Source: Candidatus Altimarinota bacterium (lineage in GTDB: Bacteria > Patescibacteriota > Gracilibacteria > BD1-5 > UBA2023). Taken from it: DNA of 34,100 nt. Made by a program: the position numbers and the translations under genes. Shown here one piece after another: positions 25,946 to 34,100 of this stretch. The notes beneath the pieces are model-generated. The model was not told the origin of the DNA and searched no databases. It saw only the letters and a program-made list of their open reading frames with translations. Each line of letters begins with the position of its first letter. Within the stretch, counting starts at the first letter, position 1. Location of the stretch: NCBI GenBank assembly GCA_028277205.1, contig JANQGT010000004.1, positions 104,348 to 138,447 of the forward strand. Reading direction: 5' to 3'.

Positions 25946-28900
25946 CTATGCGGACGGAGTCAGACCGATGCGCGCCTCGATTTCCATATCGACGTACTCC
26001 TTTTTTCGACCGTGGGCGACGCGGGAGTATTCCTTTATGATGCGGGCGACATCGGTATTTTTATAGGTATTGTCCCAGATGGTTTTCATGTCAAACGGGC
26101 GCGAGGAGGCATTGTCGATATTGAGCTTGACGTATGTCGTAAAGTTTGCGATGCTGATAATATCCTGCTGCGAGAGGACGGGCGCGTATTCTTTTTCGAG
26201 GTATTCGGCATCCTCCGCACCGACCTTGAAGCTCATGATCGTCCCCGCGTTTCCGAATACGGCATCCTTTATGGACGGCTTTCCGCCGCTGTGGGGATCC
26301 TGTCCGCCGATCTGCGCGATAAACTGGTGCGCCATGATGAGTGCGAGACGGTATTTTCGTGCCTCGGAGAGGATCTCGCCAAATGTGTCCGTGGCAAAAT
26401 TTTGAAACTCGTCGACGTAGAGATAGAAATCCTTTCGGTCTTTCTCGGGCATATCGGCGCGACTCATCGCCGCCATGTTGATTTTGGAGACAAAGATAAG
26501 CCCCAGAAGTTGCGCATTGAGATCTCCGATGAGTCCCTTCGAGAGATTGACCATGAGGACTTTTTGATTGTCCATGATCTCTCGAAAATTGAACGCGCTC
26601 TTTGGCTGACCGATGATATTTCGGACAGTGGTATTGGTGATAAATGGTCCGAACTTCGCCGAAAAATACGGAATGATTTCCTGTTTTTCCCGATCTCCGG
26701 TGCTCGCGTATTCATGCTCCCAAAATGACTTGACGACCGGATTTGTGACCTTTGCGACCTTTCGTCGCATAAACGCCTCATCCGCGAAAATGCGCGGAAC
26801 GTCGATGATGGTCGCCCCCTCTTCTTCGTCTTCCATGAGGGTCAGCGCCCCATTTCGAAAATAGTGCTGCAGTCGCGGACCAAATATTTCTTCGTCGAAA
26901 ATCTTTATAAAAATGCTCGTGGCATCGAGCGCCGCACGGTCTCGCTCGATCGCTTTTTGCACGGGATCGTCGGAGATGACCTCCAGGATATTCATCCCCA
27001 TGGGACGCTCGTAGTCTCCGGGGTTGAAGACGATGACGTCTTTCGCCCGCTCCTTTGGTGTGAAAGCGAGGATATCCTCCACGAGATCGCCGTGCGGATC
27101 GACGACGCCGAGTCCCTCGCCATTCCAGAGATCCTGACGCGCCAGATACCCGACGAAGACCGACTTTCCTCATCCGGATTTTCCGATGATATAGTGGTGT
27201 CGTCCGCGATCTTTTTTGGAAAAGTATATGGGTGTTTTGGTGCTCCGATACTCATTCCACCCCATCAGTACGCCATCGCGATACAGCGGAAATCCGCCGA
27301 AGTGCCGGTGATGCTCTTTTTTCACGGGCATTTTTCCGGGGTCTTTCGGCTTACCTTTCATAGCTCAGTCGGTGTGGATCTCCACCGCCTCGTCAGTGGT
27401 CGTGATAAAACTGCGATGTTCATCCCGGACGAGATTGCTGTTTTCATCGACTCGCAGATACGATCCGTCCTCGGTGCGCACGTTTCCGGTGCTATCGCGC
27501 TCGTAGTCCTCCATGATGAGCGGATCGTTCATCTTCTTCAGATTTGGAGGGATCGGGAGCATTTTGTACTCGAGCCAGCGGATGAGCGGCGAGCGATTGT
27601 ACGTGATGTCGGGAAAGTGATAGATGGTCGACAGCTCGTCGGATGAATAGTTGCTCTCGTACTGAAAAAATCCCATGAGCCGGTATTTGTACGCGAAATA
27701 CCGAAGCGGCGCGATGATCGGCGCGAAGAGGTCTTCTATCTGGGGGTTGTCGAGTTTGTTGTTGTATTCGTCGGTAAAAATGCTCGTGGCAAGTACGAGA
27801 TTATTGAGCGCAGAATCAACCTTTTCCGGATCCTCACTCGCGACCAGGATCCGAAATGCGCCACAGTACGACGGCTGTCCCGCTGCCTCTCCGACGGCTT
27901 TATGAGACTCTTGTTCCGCTTGGTTGAATATTTTATACGCATCACCGTCGCTCGCACCGGGATGATTGTTTCATGAGCTCATGCTCTGCATCGCCCCCTC
28001 ACTGTCGACGAAAAACTGCATGATCCAGTATACAGGCGCAAATATTGTTCCGATGACATTCCAGATATTTCCGTATCCCTTTTTATAGTTTCCTTTTGCG
28101 ACCAGTCCCGCCGCCGCTTTGGCATGCCGGTTCCAGCTTGCACCGACCGGTTTCAGGACGATCTGCACCACCGCTTTGTCTCCCGGATTGAGTCCACCGA
28201 AAGCGTTTGTAAAGCTCGAGAGCGGATCATCTTCGAAGTATTTGAATGTCTTTATGGGATAGATATCGTCGTATTCTTTTGCGACGCTCGCCGCCCGCAG
28301 CGTATATCCGCGCGGCTTGAGGTGAAAATATTTTTCCTTTGGGATCTCACGCACCTCGGCATCGGGGTAGTTTGCCGTCACCTGCTGGACGATGATGGAC
28401 CGGTACGACCGGTACGACACGACGAAAAAATGCACCTGCCCCTCGTCGTACACGAGCTCCAGACTCATCTTTGAGTGCTGGAAAATAAAATCCATGATCG
28501 TCTCGAAAAAGGTGATGGCACTGATTTTGTGCAGCCCTTTGTAGACGATGGACATGATCCCCACTTTTTCCTTGAAGTCTTTTTTCGTCTCGCGCTCTTT
28601 GTCGAGCTTCGAGTCGGCACGGGGGAGTGTGACTTTCAGGTAGACGAGATCCTTTGCGGCATACAGCTCAAATGCGAAACGCACAAGTTTGAGAAATACG
28701 TACGTGGCGATGACGACGACGATGAGCGTCCCCAGAAATCCGAGAAACTCCAGAAACATGCCGCCGATATCCCACGACCCCTCGTCGCCGGAGTCGGGCT
28801 GGCGCTGCTCGGTGGTAGTACCGGTTTGATTTTCCGCGGAGCGCGTCCGGACGATCTGCGCGGATGCGTCGGGAATGAATTCGAACATAGAAATATCCAT
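25946..28900 (-). CDS. VirD4/TraG-type type IV secretion ATPase (984 aa)
   Basis: Reading TGAs at residues 310, about 512 and 577 as Gly joins four ORF pieces into one protein. The N-terminus has a transmembrane helix at about 52-72 (LGTLIVVVIATYVFLKLV) and a hydrophobic segment near 281-300. A large middle domain follows. The ATPase domain has Walker A GKSG-G-GKS (573-580) with the third Gly from TGA, DPHGDLVEDIL, NPGDYERPMGMNIL, and Walker B FYLYVDEFQNF (about 825-835). This is the TraG/VirD4/HerA-like group that moves DNA or protein through a type IV secretion channel or pilus. The partner downstream is pilin-like. Start ATG 28900 is supported by the promoter at 28925-28953; the frame is open further upstream but not protein-like. 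Confidence 0.82.
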
Positions 28901-28924
28901 ACGAAAATTTTGTCTCTCGCCACA

Positions 28925-28953
28925 AGCGTAGCATATTTTTCGGATGCGCGCAA
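28925..28953 (-). promoter_or_regulatory. Putative promoter of the secretion ATPase operon
   Basis: TTGCGC (28953-28948), 17-nt spacer, TACGCT (28930-28925) on the minus strand, predicting a start near 28918 and a leader of about 18 nt before ATG 28900. Confidence 0.4.
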
Positions 28954-29000
28954 AAGTCGGCTTGTCATTCTCAATGACAATCGAATTATAAATTCCACCG

Positions 29001-29027
29001 AAAAACCACCGGTTTACTAACCGGTGG
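29001..29027 (-). terminator. Terminator-like hairpin upstream of the secretion ATPase operon
   Basis: CCACCGGTT, loop AGTA on the minus strand, AACCGGTGG: a perfect 9-bp stem followed by TTTTTC on the minus strand. No confident minus-strand gene lies upstream, so it is an orphan terminator or an attenuator. Confidence 0.55.
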
Positions 29028-29308
29028 ATGGAGAGTATCCGAATGATAGTGAGGACGAATGTAATTCAAGAGCGCATGCAATCATGAAAAAAGGCATGTA
29101 CAGAAAATACGTACACGCAATTTTCTCGCACGAAAAAAGTATTTTTGTAGAGTACGACTGCCTGCGATAAAGGTCCCATCATCACAAAGCAGTCAATGAA
29201 ATGAAAGGAATACGACACTCTTTTCACGAGTCGTTTCGCAATTATGTATCGAGAAAATCGTAAAACCTCCTCTTTTCAGAGCAATTCACTATGAGGAGCT
29301 TTTTCCGA

Positions 29309-29335
29309 TTGTATTCTCGTAAATCACGCTATAAT
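29309..29335 (+). promoter_or_regulatory. Putative promoter of comM
   Basis: TTGTAT (29309-29314), 15-nt spacer, perfect TATAAT (29330-29335), about 31 nt upstream of the ATG at 29366. Confidence 0.55.
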
Positions 29336-29365
29336 CATTTTTCTCAACTTCGTAAGTATCTCGCA

Positions 29366-30919
29366 ATGTTTTCGCGCATCTACTCCGTCGCCATGCGCGG
29401 ACTGTCGGGAGTACAGCTCGATATCGAGGCGGATATCGCACGGGGACTGCCGGCATTTTCCATCGTGGGACTGCCGGATCTGGCGACGCAGGAGAGCCGG
29501 GAGCGGGTGCGCTCTGCTATCAAAAACAGCGGCTATGAATTTCCCATCGCGCGCATCACGGTCAATCTGGCACCCGCCGACGTACGCAAAAAAGGGGCAT
29601 TTGATCTGCCGATAGCCCTCGCACTGCTCGCGCGGCAGCGAGACTTTTCACAAAAACTCCTGGATACGAGCCTCTTTCTGGGAGAGCTCGCACTCGACGG
29701 CACGCTTCGATCGGTCGCGAGCGTATTGCCGTCTGCCATTTTTGCGCGGGAGCAGGGATTTGCTCGCATATTCGTCCCGGCGGGAAATGCGCGCGAGGCG
29801 GCGATGATCCCCGATATCGACGTCGTCTGAGTCGAGACGCTCTCGCAGGCGGTGGGCATGCTGTCGGAGGATATACCCCTCCGCATCGTAGAAAAAGACA
29901 CGGATATCATCACCTCACTCGCATCACGCACACAGGAGCGTACAGTGGATTTTTCGAGTGTCATCGGACACGAAAGCGCAAAACGCGCCCTCCTGATCGC
30001 GGCAGCATGAGGACACAATATCCTCATGTCCGGACCTCCCGGCAGCGGAAAGACGATGCTCGCCTCCGCATTTGCCGGGATACAGCCTCCCATGCGATTC
30101 GAGGAGATGCTGGATGTCTCGCGTATCTACTCTGTCGCGGGGCTGCTCTGCGATACCAGTCCGCTTATCGCGAGTCGCCCGTTTCGCCGGGTACATCATA
30201 CCGCGAGCGCCGTCAGTATCGTCGGCGGCGGACGCGAGTCGGGACCCGGAGAGATCTCGCTCGCGCATCGGGGCGTACTTTTTTTGGACGAGCTTTTGGA
30301 GTTTGACACCCGCCTGCTGGAGACGCTGCGGCAGCCACTGGAGGACAGCGAGATCACCATCACCCGAGCAAATGCGAGCTGTACCTATCCCGCCAGATTT
30401 CAGCTCGTCGCCGCTATGAATCCGTGTCCGTGCGGCTATCTGGGCGATCCGGAGATCCCCTGTCGCGACTCGCCCCGCGAGGTCGAGCGCTATCGTCGCC
30501 GACTGTCCGGACCTCTCCTCGATCGGATGGACATCGTGCTGCATCTGCCGCGAGTCAAGACCGACGAGATCCGCGATGCACGCGAGGGGGCGAAATCCAG
30601 CTCCTCCGAAGAACTGCGAAACCGTGTCGAGCAAGCCCGTGAAATCCAAGCAAAGCGATTTGAAAATGCATGAATTTTTACCAATAGCGAGATGAAAAAT
30701 ACGCATATCGAAATACACTGCCAGCTCCAGTCGGACAGCGCGGATTTTTTGGATCGGGCGATGCGTCGATTTTCCCTGTCGACGCGCGCGTATTTTCGGC
30801 TCCTGCGTGTGGCGCGTACCATCGCCGACATCGAGGCATGTGAAACCATCACACTCGCACATATCTCCGAAGCACTCTCCTATCGACAATCGTCGGATAT
30901 GGAGCATGAGAGCGGGTAG
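29366..30919 (+). CDS. comM: YifB/ComM-family Mg-chelatase-like AAA+ ATPase
   Basis: ComM is a hexameric helicase that promotes branch migration when imported DNA recombines. The 517-aa protein has the N-terminal domain (IYSVAMRGLSGVQLDIEADI, GLPDLATQESRERVRSAIKN, NLAPADVRKKG), Walker A MSGPPGSGKTM (221-231), Walker B GVLFLDELLEF, sensor AAMNPCPCGY and the C-terminal Mg-chelatase domain with PLLDRMDIV. TGAs at residues 155, 215 and 436 read as Gly; residue 215 is the Gly in AA-G-GHN just before Walker A. ATG at 29366 begins the family N-terminus. It suggests capacity for natural transformation, together with the secretion/pilus genes nearby, though that link is inference. Confidence 0.92.
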
Positions 30920-31014
30920 AGATTTATTGATAATGAGGAGGTTGCTTTCACAACAATTTTATGAGAAAATGGAGTGGTTATTCACTCCTCTAAATCCACC
31001 AATGAGAAGATCAG

Positions 31015-31121
31015 AAAGCGAGGATATGAGTTTTCGGGCTCAGAGATTGCAGAGGATTCGGCGACTCCCGCATTGCGCGTAAAGCGAGGATATGACTTTT
31101 CGGGCTCAGAGATTGCAAAGG
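31015..31121. repeat. Tandem 41-bp repeat with 66-bp period
   Basis: Two copies (31015-31055 and 31081-31121) beginning AAAGCGAGGATATGA and continuing TTTTCGGGCTCAGAGATTGC, differing at two positions, separated by 25 nt. Only two copies are present and the spacer is short. Confidence 0.7.
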
Positions 31122-31200
31122 CACATGCAGACCAGTAGATGAAATAATCACAATAATCCGATGCATATCACGATTTTGCATATCGACAAAAAAGCAAAAA

Positions 31201-31229
31201 TTGCCACTATAAAAAATCTCTGATAAAAT
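31201..31229 (+). promoter_or_regulatory. Putative promoter of the small lipoprotein gene
   Basis: TTGCCA (31201-31206), 17-nt spacer, TAAAAT (31224-31229), about 27 nt from the predicted start of transcription to ATG 31263. Confidence 0.6.
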
Positions 31230-31262
31230 ACTCATGACCCCTCCAGTATCCTCATATCGATC

Positions 31263-31571
31263 ATGCGAAGGACCGTATCGGTGTTACTCATGCTCATCTC
31301 GCTCATTTCACTGTCCTCGTGCGCATTCGTCGGGGACGATCCCATCAGCCCCCGAGAAGAAGACGCAGTCTACGGATTCGTCTCGGGATTCGGACATGGA
31401 CTGCTCGCTCCGTACTCGCTGCTCGCCCGGCAGGTCGCGGATGTGGGGATGTACGCCACACCAAACAACGGCTTTATGTACGACGCCGGATTTTTGATCG
31501 GGGTATTTTTCGCGATCTCGCCCGTCGGATTTTTCGCACTCGTCGGCGCCGTAGTGCTATTGTTGCTTTAG
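31263..31571 (+). CDS. Small lipoprotein with C-terminal membrane segment
   Basis: This 102-aa protein has an N-terminal lipoprotein signal (MRRTVSVLLMLISLISLSSC, with the lipobox Cys at residue 20 in SLSSC-A), a polar middle and a C-terminal hydrophobic helix from about residue 77 to 102 (FLIGVFFAISPVGFFALVGA). Function unknown. The last 4 nt overlap the stop of the convergent membrane-protein gene. No TGA. Confidence 0.75.
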   Translation: MRRTVSVLLMLISLISLSSCAFVGDDPISPREEDAVYGFVSGFGHGLLAPYSLLARQVADVGMYATPNNGFMYDAGFLIGVFFAISPVGFFALVGAVVLLLL

Positions 31572-32491
31572 GCTTTCGCGGGCATGGCAGTCCCGATGAA
31601 AAAAGGATGTGCCTGCAGCTCGCGATAAACGCTAAAGAGAATCGTGGACACGAGACCGTCTATGAGAAAAAACCGGGCAAGGTGGACGACATATCCGTCC
31701 CCGAGCATCTCAAACAGAGTATGCGCCATGCCAAACACGAGGAAAAACGGCAGTGAGACGAGGATGATTTTTATGACTTTGAGGCGGGAAAGATCCCAGC
31801 TCCCGCTCTGAAGCGCGCGCGCCGACAGACGCTCATCCGAGATCGAGAGCGGGATATACGCCCAGACAAACCGGAAAACTATCCAGACGAGGATGATGAT
31901 CGCGAGCAGTGTCAATAGATTGACGATCCACGGGGCGAGAGCAGACAGCGGCAGAGAGATCCCGACGAGAAATACCCCCAGCACCCACACGACGAGCACT
32001 GCGAGTACCGGCACCGCCTGGATAGCGCCGAGCGCGACAAATGTCCCGAGACGACGAAGCGATCGATACGGATAGTCGGCGAGAGTGAGGGGCGCTCCGC
32101 GATGATACGAGTCCAGCAGCCGAAACAAGAGCGTATACGCATACGCGATAAAAAGCGCCATGATGGAAAACGCGATGAGTCCGCAGAGGACCGCCACGGC
32201 GAGCTCTCGCCAGTTTTCCACCAGAAATTCGTATCCGGCGAGCCCCAGCGACTCTCACGCGCCGGCGGCAAACAGCGTGATATCCCGGATAACCTCGGCA
32301 GTCAAGCGATCCTGCAGACGATAGTAGACTGCGACCACACCGATGAGAAATGGGATCGACAGCACGATACCCCCGATCGTCGCGTAGATAAAGAGCGCCA
32401 TTTTATGCAGACTCCAGTGCAGAAAGTACCGGTACGGAAGTATCGTCGAATACGCAACGCGAGAAAAACAATCAAGATATCGAGAGAGCAT
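31568..32491 (-). CDS. Polytopic membrane protein of unknown function
   Basis: A 307-aa protein with about six hydrophobic helices (LFIYATIGGIVLSIPFLIGV near residue 35, VAVLCGLIAFSIMALFIAYA, VLVVWVLGVFLVGISLPLSA, IIILVWIVFRFVWAYIPLSI and others). TGA at 32255-32257 reads as Gly and joins the first helix region to the rest. The sequence RALQSGSWDLSRLK resembles helix-linker regions of permease-like or glycerophosphodiesterase-associated membrane domains, but no family is claimed. ATG 32491 is preferred over ATG 32524 because a promoter at 32523-32550 overlaps the latter. Confidence 0.75.
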
Positions 32492-32522
32492 GACAGCCGA
32501 GAAAATAAAGACAATGCAAATC

Positions 32523-32550
32523 ATGGTATGAAACGAGTGCGTGAAATCAA
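32523..32550 (-). promoter_or_regulatory. Putative promoter of the polytopic membrane protein gene
   Basis: TTGATT (32550-32545), 16-nt spacer, TACCAT (32528-32523) on the minus strand; predicted start near 32516, 25 nt before ATG 32491. Confidence 0.4.
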
Positions 32551-32732
32551 GTGGCAGATTGCGAGAGATGATATTACCGGTATGATGATTGCGTCTTTGT
32601 GATGGGATCAGACGCCATCAAACACGAAACCTCCGATCAAAATGGGACTTTTGAAAAACGCACGGCATCCAAGACAGATGCCATCCTGTATTTTTTCGTG
32701 ACGATTTTTTCAAAAGCAAACAAGGGATTTTT

Positions 32733-32760
32733 TTGCCAATCTGGGACTTTTTCGTAGACT
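32733..32760 (+). promoter_or_regulatory. Putative promoter of aspS
   Basis: TTGCCA (32733-32738), 16-nt spacer, TAGACT (32755-32760); predicted start near 32767, about 21 nt before ATG 32788. A weak inverted repeat GGCATC/GATGCC (32664-32682) lies upstream. Confidence 0.45.
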
Positions 32761-32787
32761 TCTAAATTGTTCTTTTTGCTTTGGCAT

Positions 32788-34100
32788 ATGCTTCGGACTC
32801 ATACCTGCGGCGAGCTGTCCGCATCACACATCGGCGAGACTATCACTCTCTGCGGCTGGGTCGCAAATCGACGCGATCACGGCGGCATTATTTTCATCGA
32901 TCTGCGGGATCGGTATGGCATCACACAAACCGTTTTCGATCCGGAGGAGTCCGAGCATGCGTGGAAAATCGCGGATACGTTTCGATCGGAGTACGTCGTA
33001 CGACTCGTCGGAAATGTCCGGAGACGTCCGCAATGACAGCAAAACAGCGACCTCAAAACCGGGGAAATCGAGATCATCATCGACACCGCAGAGATCCTCA
33101 CGCGTTCGCAGACGCCTCCGTTTGAGATCTCGGAGCATGCAAACGCAAGCGAGGATATCCGCATGCGCTACCGCTATCTGGATCTGCGCCGCGGTCGGAC
33201 AGTGCGAAATATCGAGTTTCGAGCACGTATGAATCACTTTACCCGAAACTGGTTTTTCGAGGCGGGATTTCTGGAGGTGCAGACCCCGCTTTTCACCGTG
33301 TCGAGTCCGGAGGGCGCGCGCGACTACTTGATCCCGTCGCGCATCCACCAGGGAAAATTTTACGCGCTGCCGCAGGCGCCTCAGCAGTACAAACAACTCC
33401 TGATGGTCGGCGGCGTCGATCGCTATTTTCAGCTTGCACCCTGCTTTCGGGATGAGGATCCGCGCGCCGATCGCCATAGCTGCGAATTTTATCAGATCGA
33501 CTGCGAGATGAGTTTCGTAGAGCAGGATGATGTCTTTGCCATCGTAGAGGGCTACATCCGTGATCTGGTGCGCGAGGTCGTACCGGATAAGCATATCACC
33601 GACAATTCGTTTACGCGCATACCCTATCGCGAGGCGATGGATCGCTACGGCACGGACAAGCCGGATATCCGATTCGGCATGATGTTTGAGGATATGACGC
33701 AGGATTTTCGACAGAGCGGTTTTTCCGTATTTGCCAGTGCTGTCGCGAGCGGAGGCGTCGTGAAAGCCATGAAACTGGAAGCAAAAACAATGACTCGGTC
33801 GGAGATCGACAGTCTGACCGAGATAGCAAAAAGTGCCGGTGCCAAGGGGCTCGCGTATATCGTGTACGAGGCGGAGGAAGCCAGAAGTCCCATCCTGAAA
33901 TTTCTCGCGGATACGGAGCTGCGGGCGATACAGGAAAAGTTGTCGCCGAAGCCAGGCGACATGATTTTTTTCGCGGCGGACGAGTACGACACTGCCGTGA
34001 AAGTGCTCGGCACCGTACGAAACACGCTCCGAGACTGGTACGATCTCGCCGATGCGCGAGCGCTCGCATTCGCGTGGATCCCGGATTTTCCCATGTACGA
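32788..34100 (+). CDS. aspS: Aspartyl-tRNA synthetase, 3' end beyond window
   Basis: AspRS attaches aspartate to tRNA-Asp. The 437 codons present cover the N-terminal OB-fold anticodon-binding domain ([20 protein letters not shown]), then [10 protein letters not shown], the class II core with [36 protein letters not shown], motif 2 [12 protein letters not shown] and [11 protein letters not shown], and the start of the bacterial insertion domain. The TGA at residue 83 (RRRPQ-G-QQN) is the glycine usual at this place in bacterial AspRS. Motif 3 is beyond the edge. ATG 32788 is preferred over the upstream 32767 start because it begins the conserved domain. Confidence 0.93.

Larger units (their letters stand above)
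28901..29365. other. Divergent intergenic region between secretion ATPase and comM
   Basis: Contains the ATPase promoter, the hairpin at 29001-29027 and the comM promoter. A minus-strand frame continuous with the ATPase is open for about 140 codons upstream, and a 47-codon plus-strand frame runs from 29028, but neither is protein-like. Nothing else is recognised. Confidence 0.5.
30920..31262. other. Intergenic region between comM and the lipoprotein gene
   Basis: Holds the tandem repeat at 31015-31121 and the promoter at 31201-31229. No coding region is supported; a minus-strand frame through the repeat would encode a repeated peptide (LQSLSPKSHILA / LQSLSPKTHILA) with no other support. Confidence 0.5.

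Noticed and set aside
29028-29172. Plus-strand 47-codon ORF before comM
   Set aside because: Short, no motif, and in a promoter region; open frames of this size are common when UGA is not a stop.
28901-29340. N-terminal extension of the secretion ATPase by about 140 residues
   Set aside because: The frame is open but the translation is not family-like, it crosses a terminator-like hairpin, and a promoter lies just upstream of ATG 28900.
31015-31121. CRISPR array
   Set aside because: Only two repeats with one 25-nt spacer, no cas genes in the window and no palindromic repeat structure.
4719-34100. UGA decoded as tryptophan (code 4) or selenocysteine
   Set aside because: TGG is used normally for Trp, and aligned positions in MurB, ABC exporter, GrpE, GalU, ComM and AspRS demand Gly; the sites are too many and too varied for Sec.

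Overview
The window comes from a bacterium that reads UGA as glycine (translation table 25), as known for the Candidate Phyla Radiation lineages Gracilibacteria (BD1-5/GN02) and Absconditabacteria (SR1). Under the standard code most genes here fall apart at in-frame TGA. Read as glycine they become full-length, and many TGAs sit on family-invariant glycines: MurB GNAG, ABC exporter upstream of LSGGQ, GrpE GY, RsuA/RluB LG, AspRS, GalU, YifB/ComM, and the Walker A of a secretion ATPase. Every complete gene called here ends in TAA or TAG. GC content looks moderate, around half by eye. Shine-Dalgarno motifs are essentially absent upstream of starts.

Layout: 1-4200 (-) is most of a giant secreted SLH-domain surface protein, truncated by the window edge, with a long leader and a good promoter (4609-4636). 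4719-9358 (-) holds an RsuA/RluB-type pseudouridine synthase, murB and uvrA. 9518-11302 (+) is an ABC exporter; 11409-12887 (+) is a secreted protein with about ten 18-19-residue Asn-containing repeats, resembling a beta-solenoid, followed by a coiled coil and a terminator. A small membrane protein (+) meets galU (-) tail to tail at 13595/13599.

14594-17935 (-) is a translation cluster read in the order tRNA-Asp, tRNA-Ala, two small basic ORFs, tuf, rpsJ, rpmB, tRNA-Leu, a 74-aa ORF, rpsP, a KH-domain gene and a terminator. 18030-20711 (-) is a phage-derived patch: putative terminase small subunit, terminase large subunit and a pentapeptide-repeat protein, with no other phage genes visible in the window. 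21415-23462 (+) carries a nucleoside deoxyribosyltransferase-like gene, a basic hypothetical, a membrane-anchored coiled-coil protein and grpE. 24088-24828 (+) carries rpmE and a YbaK/ProX editing protein.

24910-28900 (-) is a two-gene type IV secretion/pilus-like module: a 984-aa VirD4/TraG-type ATPase that standard-code annotation would split into four pieces, and a polytopic protein with three tandem pilin-like repeats. 29366-34100 holds comM/yifB, a tandem intergenic repeat, a small lipoprotein, a polytopic membrane protein and the 5' part of aspS, cut by the window edge.

The candidate unusual systems are the secretion ATPase with its triple-repeat pilin-like partner, the repeat-rich surface and solenoid proteins, and the terminase patch. 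The sharpest genome-wide signal is UGA=Gly, with UGA absent from tuf, the ribosomal protein genes and 1,400 codons of the surface protein.
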